In this document: positions 60,426 to 64,000 of the stretch, one piece after another | Layout: each line of letters begins with the position of its first letter | Numbering within the stretch: position 1 is the first letter of the stretch | Assembly (NCBI GenBank): GCA_016700175.1 | Contig: CP065003.1 | Span: forward strand, 2,676,001 to 2,740,000 | Direction: 5' to 3' | From: Acidobacteriota bacterium | GTDB taxonomy: Bacteria > Acidobacteriota > Blastocatellia > Pyrinomonadales > Pyrinomonadaceae | DNA: 64,000 nt | Notes under the pieces: model-generated | The model's input: only the letters and a program-made list of their open reading frames with translations | The model's database searches: none | What the model was told of the DNA's origin: nothing | Program-made: the position numbers and the translations under genes

Positions 60426-60513
60426 GGACTGAGGACTGAGGACTGAGGACTGAGGACTGAGGACTGAGGACTGAGGACTGAGGACTGAGGACTGAGGACT
60501 GAGGACTGAGGAG
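60423..60513 (+). repeat. Twelve-unit TGAGGAC array starting at the ribF stop codon
   Basis: Perfect TGAGGAC units begin at 60423 (the ribF TGA) and continue to 60506, followed by TGAGGAG. At 60548-60582 a few reverse-oriented CTCAGTC heptamers follow, making an inverted pair. In this array the strand with TGA is the coding strand of ribF. Confidence 0.95.
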
Positions 60514-60613
60514 ATTGTCGCACTCTTAACCACTTGTCAAGTTCTTCCCTCAGACCTCAGTCCTTTCCTCTCAGTCCTAAACTCTTGCGTCCCCGAATGA
60601 TATCCTTTGTTAT

Positions 60614-62368
60614 ATGGCCGAGAACGAACAGCTTGCGGTGATTGACGACCGGGCGACGGACATCGTCAAGTCCGGCGGCGACGTGTCCGGAAACGGGCAC
60701 GGGCGCGAGCTTGTGCCCACCGGGAAGCTCCCGATCGCGAAATACGTCTCGAACGAGGACCTGATCGCGGAAGAAAAGGAACTGATCCGGTCGGAGATGA
60801 CGGTCGAGAAGTCTTATCACGGCTGGCGCGGATGGCTCCGGCTGGCGAAGGTTTCGAGAGTGATCGGGATGCTTTCGCTGTACCTGTATCTCGACCAGTA
60901 CGACATCCACCGCGAGAGGCACCTGCGCCGGAAAGAGTTCAGGCTCGAACAGGCGCGGAAGCTTTCGCGAAGCGCTGTAATCGGCGAATGGTTCTATTCC
61001 GTGCGGCTCGCTTTCTTCCATTTGTTCCTGCTGATCCTCAAAGTGATCTTCGTCGGTTCGGAAGACAACAAGGAACTGAACCAGGAAAGGCAGGCCGTCT
61101 GGCTGAAAGAGAAGATAATCGGGCTCGGCCCGACCTTCATCAAGATGGGCCAGGCGATGGGAACCCGGGCAGACCTCCTGCCGCTTCCTTTCGTAAAGGA
61201 ACTGGGAACGCTGGTCGACAGCGTACCTCCTTTCCCGAACGAAGTGGCCTTCGCGAGGATCGAGATGGAGCTTGGCCGGAAGATCAACGAGGTCTATGCC
61301 GAGTTCGAACTCACGCCCGTCGCAGCCGCTTCGCTCGGACAGGTTTACAGGGCGCGGCTGCATTCCGGCGAAGAGGTCGCGGTCAAGGTACAGCGTCCGA
61401 ACCTTGCCGGCATCATCAAGGGCGACGTCGAGATCCTAAGGAAGATAACGAAATTCGCCGAACGATTCCCTTCTTTGAACGAAAACGCGGACTGGGCGGG
61501 AATGCTCGCCGAGTTCGACGAGACGATCCACGAAGAGATGGATTATGTCGCGGAAGGCCGCAACGCCGAGCGGTTTCGAGAGAACTTCCAGAACTGGTCG
61601 AACATACACGTGCCTGAGATCCACTGGGAAGCGACGACCCACAAGGTCATCACGATGGAATATATCCACGGGACCAAGGTCGTCGACCTAGAGGCGCTTC
61701 GCGCGAGAAAGGTGGCGCCGGAGAAGGTGAACCGGCTCCTGATCAGGACCTATCTGAAGCAGCTGCTCGAGGACGGCTTCTTCCACGCCGACCCGCATCC
61801 GGGGAATCTGCTCGTGATGCCCGACGGAAGGCTCGCCTTTTTCGACTTTGGAATGGTCGGAAGGATCACACCGAGGCTCCAGTCGAAGATGATCGACGCG
61901 TTCTTTCACGTCGTGGCAAAGGACCCGGACGGCATCGCGCAAGACCTGATCGATCTGGATTTCCTGAAGCCGGGCGCCGATCCGGAAACCGTCAGGCCGG
62001 TTGTTCGGCGGATGTTCGAGTTCCATTTGGACCTGAAGCTGAAGGACGTGAATTTCAAGGAGCTGACGTACGACCTTGCGGACGTGATGTACGACTACCC
62101 GTTCCGGCTCCCCTCGAACTTTACTTATATAATGCGCGCGCTGATGACCCTGGAGGGCATCGGTATCATCACCGATCCGGAGTTTAATTTCTTCCTGACG
62201 GCAAAGCCATACGCGAAGGAGTTCATGCTTCGGCGAGAGGGGCGCGATCTTCGGAAGATGTTTGTCGACAAACTGCTCGGAAGAGGCGAGGACGAGCCGA
62301 TCGACTGGAATCGCACGTGGAAGCTGGCGAAGCTTGCGGCGAAGACTGTACTTAAGCCCGGAAAGTGA
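60614..62368 (+). CDS. UbiB/AarF/ABC1-family protein kinase-like protein
   Basis: Atypical kinase-like ATPase that supports quinone biosynthesis or lipid homeostasis in relatives. After an N-terminal extension with a membrane-near helix (about residues 130-150; LAFFHLFLLILKVIFV), the ABC1 domain has the KxGQ motif (FIKMGQAMGTR), AAASLGQVYRARL (the Ala-rich loop), VAVKVQRPN with the nucleotide Lys, EEMDYVAEGRNAERF, FHADPHPGNLLVMPDGRLAF and DFGMVGR. 584 residues with a C-terminal tail is a normal bacterial size. No ubi or men genes are adjacent, so its quinone partner is not shown here. Confidence 0.92.
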   Translation: MAENEQLAVIDDRATDIVKSGGDVSGNGHGRELVPTGKLPIAKYVSNEDLIAEEKELIRSEMTVEKSYHGWRGWLRLAKVSRVIGMLSLYLYLDQYDIHRERHLRRKEFRLEQARKLSRSAVIGEWFYSVRLAFFHLFLLILKVIFVGSEDNKELNQERQAVWLKEKIIGLGPTFIKMGQAMGTRADLLPLPFVKELGTLVDSVPPFPNEVAFARIEMELGRKINEVYAEFELTPVAAASLGQVYRARLHSGEEVAVKVQRPNLAGIIKGDVEILRKITKFAERFPSLNENADWAGMLAEFDETIHEEMDYVAEGRNAERFRENFQNWSNIHVPEIHWEATTHKVITMEYIHGTKVVDLEALRARKVAPEKVNRLLIRTYLKQLLEDGFFHADPHPGNLLVMPDGRLAFFDFGMVGRITPRLQSKMIDAFFHVVAKDPDGIAQDLIDLDFLKPGADPETVRPVVRRMFEFHLDLKLKDVNFKELTYDLADVMYDYPFRLPSNFTYIMRALMTLEGIGIITDPEFNFFLTAKPYAKEFMLRREGRDLRKMFVDKLLGRGEDEPIDWNRTWKLAKLAAKTVLKPGK

Positions 62369-62400
62369 TCTTCCCGGCGCTTTGTTCTTACAATACTCAT

Positions 62401-63138
62401 ATGATTTCAAAGGTTGTTGGGAGACCGGTGACGGCCGCGTTCTCCGCCGTTTTGCTCTCGGTCTTACTTTCAGGCAGCCTCTCCGCAATGGACGATTACA
62501 AACCGCGGACAAAGGTCCGGCACATCGCTTCCGACTTCGAAATCGGCGAACTGGACGATCTGCGCTGGAGGTCCGCGAAAGCCGTGAAGGTAAGAGATTA
62601 CTGGTCGGGAAAGAAAGCCCCAAAGGGGCGTCGTTTCGAAGCGAGACTGCTTTGGTCCGACTCGTATCTTTATGTGAGGTTCGACGCGGCGCAGTCTGAA
62701 GCGCTTGTCGTCAGCGATTCTCCGGATCTTAGCCGAGAAGCTGACAAGCTATGGGATCGCGACGTTTGCGAGATCTTCATCGCGCCGGACAAGGCGAATT
62801 TCAGGCATTACTTCGAGTTCGAGGTAGCTCCTACCGGCGAATGGCTCGACCTGAAGATCCACCAGAAACCGGACGAGAGGATCACGGACTGGGAGTATTC
62901 TTCCGGTATGAAGACCGCCGCGAAGATCGAAAAAGACCGTGTGGTAATGGCGATAAAAGTACCGTGGAGCTCGATGGGCGCGAAGCCTTCGGCGGGAGAT
63001 GTCTGGGTCGGGAACTTGTTCCGCGCGGTCGGTTCGGGCGAGTCGCGCGGATATCTCGCGTGGTCCCCGACCTTGACCGAGACCCCGAACTTTCACCGCC
63101 CGGACCTGTTCGGGGAGTTCGAGTTCGTACTTGATTGA
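62401..63138 (+). CDS. Secreted protein with CBM9-like carbohydrate-binding domain
   Basis: Extracellular or periplasmic protein of 245 residues. The ATG at 62401 begins a signal peptide (VTAAFSAVLLSVLLSGSLSA); an upstream in-frame ATG is not needed. The rest resembles carbohydrate-binding module family 9: ARLLWSDSYLYVRFDAAQSE, RDVCEIFIAPDKANFRHYFEF and VVMAIKVPWSSMGAK, ending DLFGEFEFVLD. Proteins of this kind often occur without a catalytic domain. It has no sugar-degrading neighbour. The following gap to 63334 contains a GCGGGCTACCCGAC/GTAGCCC inverted motif. Confidence 0.82.
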   Translation: MISKVVGRPVTAAFSAVLLSVLLSGSLSAMDDYKPRTKVRHIASDFEIGELDDLRWRSAKAVKVRDYWSGKKAPKGRRFEARLLWSDSYLYVRFDAAQSEALVVSDSPDLSREADKLWDRDVCEIFIAPDKANFRHYFEFEVAPTGEWLDLKIHQKPDERITDWEYSSGMKTAAKIEKDRVVMAIKVPWSSMGAKPSAGDVWVGNLFRAVGSGESRGYLAWSPTLTETPNFHRPDLFGEFEFVLD

Positions 63139-63334
63139 CGTGTCAGAAGCCCAAGCGTAAGCGCGGGCTACCCGACAACAGTTCAATGTTCCAGGTTCCA
63201 AGTGAAGGCGCTGTTTTTAACTGCCAGGTTCGCGTTCTTTGAGCTTTGAACTTGAAACTTCTAGGGGTAGCCCTCCCTGACGGTCGGGCTTCTGACACTC
63301 TATTCACGATTTACGATTCACTATTAACTGACAG

Positions 63335-63778
63335 ATGCAGTTCGCCCTTCTTACATTTCTAGGCTTCGCCGGTTTGGAGGCGTTTTCATACGTCGTCCAC
63401 CGATGGCTGTTCCACGGGATCCTCTGGAAGATCCACAAAACTCACCACTATCCGCGCAGGGGAGTATTTGAGCTAAACGATCTGTTCTCTGTCGGCTTTG
63501 GAAGCGTTTCGGTTCTTTTGATGGTCTTCGCTGAGCATCCGCTTTCGGAATCGATCGCTTTCCCGATCGGGCTCGGTATCGCGATCTACGGGGTCATCTA
63601 CTTCATCGTCCACGACCTTTTCACGCACAGGCGGTTCCTTCCATTTGCGTCACGAAACGGCATCCTTTTGTCGATCCGGGGAGCGCACCAGACCCACCAC
63701 CAAACCGTCGAGAAAGACGGTCAGGAGCCATTCGGATTGTTCGTTTTTGATTACCGGCGGTTCAGGGGAAAGGGTTAA
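63335..63778 (+). CDS. crtZ: Beta-carotene hydroxylase (CrtZ-type fatty acid hydroxylase family)
   Basis: Membrane di-iron hydroxylase adding hydroxyls to beta-ionone rings of carotenoids (zeaxanthin formation in relatives). The histidine clusters are intact: HRWLFHG, HKTHH, HDLFTHRRF and HQTHH. Helices at about residues 5-20, 55-75 and 80-95 suit a membrane protein. 147 residues is on the short side but normal for CrtZ. Other carotenoid genes are absent from the window. Its stop overlaps the end of the convergent OmpA-like gene by four bases. Confidence 0.88.
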   Translation: MQFALLTFLGFAGLEAFSYVVHRWLFHGILWKIHKTHHYPRRGVFELNDLFSVGFGSVSVLLMVFAEHPLSESIAFPIGLGIAIYGVIYFIVHDLFTHRRFLPFASRNGILLSIRGAHQTHHQTVEKDGQEPFGLFVFDYRRFRGKG

Positions 63779-64000
63779 TTCAGTTCATCGGGATTGACGC
63801 CGGGCGGAACTATCCAGACCCTTGTCCGGATATCCTTTTCAACTCCGCCATTCGCGAAGATCATTCGCGCCGGATCCGTATTTCCCGGCATGCGGGCCGC
63901 GAGGTTCTTGATCTCGTTGTCGCGCTTCAATACAGCGTCAGCAGTTCCGTAGGTGATGATCCTGGCGGAAGCGGTCGGGTTTCTCCGCAACGTGTCGACA
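63775..64000 (-). CDS. OmpA-like C-terminal domain protein (3' part; start lies beyond the window)
   Basis: The frame is open to base 64000, so the start is outside. The visible 75 residues (LRRNPTASARIITYGTADAV, NDEIKNLAAR, TDPARMIFANGGVEKDIRT, VWIVPPGVNPDELN) resemble the C-terminal OmpA/MotB-like module of acidobacterial secreted proteins that end in WIVPPG. In relatives it follows a signal peptide and a variable region. The TTG at 63990 is not a likely start. Confidence 0.7.
   Translation of the reverse strand, partial: VDTLRRNPTASARIITYGTADAVLKRDNEIKNLAARMPGNTDPARMIFANGGVEKDIRTRVWIVPPGVNPDELN

Overview
The window looks like a chromosomal contig from an Acidobacteriota-type bacterium, probably class Blastocatellia. 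This is an inference from gene content: a winged-helix/TolB-like/TPR regulator, DUF2911-TPR, DUF1844, a ScyD-like propeller, DUF1232, MazG, HemW, PurL of the PurS/Q/L type, and a GC-rich coding style. No rRNA or origin is visible. About 46 protein genes and one tRNA-Leu(CAA) are supported. The window cuts purL at the left edge and an OmpA-like protein at the right edge.

Layout. 0-17 kb: purL, hemW, secreted proteins, an HtrA protease, PBP4, an RRM RNA-binding protein, ribA, mpl, a TPR protein and a dihaem cytochrome c. 17-24.7 kb: an aminotransferase divergent from a cytochrome P450, then two paralogous secreted proteins around a haloalkane-dehalogenase-like hydrolase, and an ODP-type metallo-beta-lactamase-fold protein. 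24.8-26.5 kb: an IS1182-type element. 26.7-32.3 kb: a minus-strand run (lipoprotein MBL hydrolase, queA, rimI-like, thiE, pilT-like, zinc-ribbon/pseudo-receiver). 33-43 kb: M28 peptidase, TPR regulator, ScyD-like protein, and ppsA divergent from its regulator ppsR. 43-48.6 kb: tRNA-Leu, a large hybrid histidine kinase and an HD-GYP response regulator. 48.7-54.4 kb: an SDR/TetR pair and an IS1111-type (IS110 family) element. 54.5-64 kb: mazG, a SLOG-type protein, DUF1232, pta, a four-helix-bundle protein, a PhnP-like MBL protein, ribF, a UbiB-like kinase, a CBM9-like protein and crtZ.

The most unusual content is the intergenic DNA. (1) Short tandem arrays occur in two formats: 7-bp units (GAG plus four bases) and 9-bp units (GAGTT or GAGTC plus four variable bases). 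Several start exactly at the stop codon of the upstream gene, so that the array supplies the TGA (mpl, cytochrome c, ODP protein, SDR, tetR, pta, ribF; queA at its border). (2) One 7-bp array sits inside hemW, in frame and in the orientation that has no stop codons. (3) A modular hairpin element (four small palindromes in constant order) recurs at least six times, often joined to an array. It has compensatory base changes, has expanded into 115-bp and 163-bp tandem blocks, and is the insertion site of the IS1111-type element. (4) Several other inverted-repeat families fill the remaining gaps. The IS1111-type element also carries a downstream non-coding region with a long base-paired stem, a candidate guide (seek/bridge) RNA.
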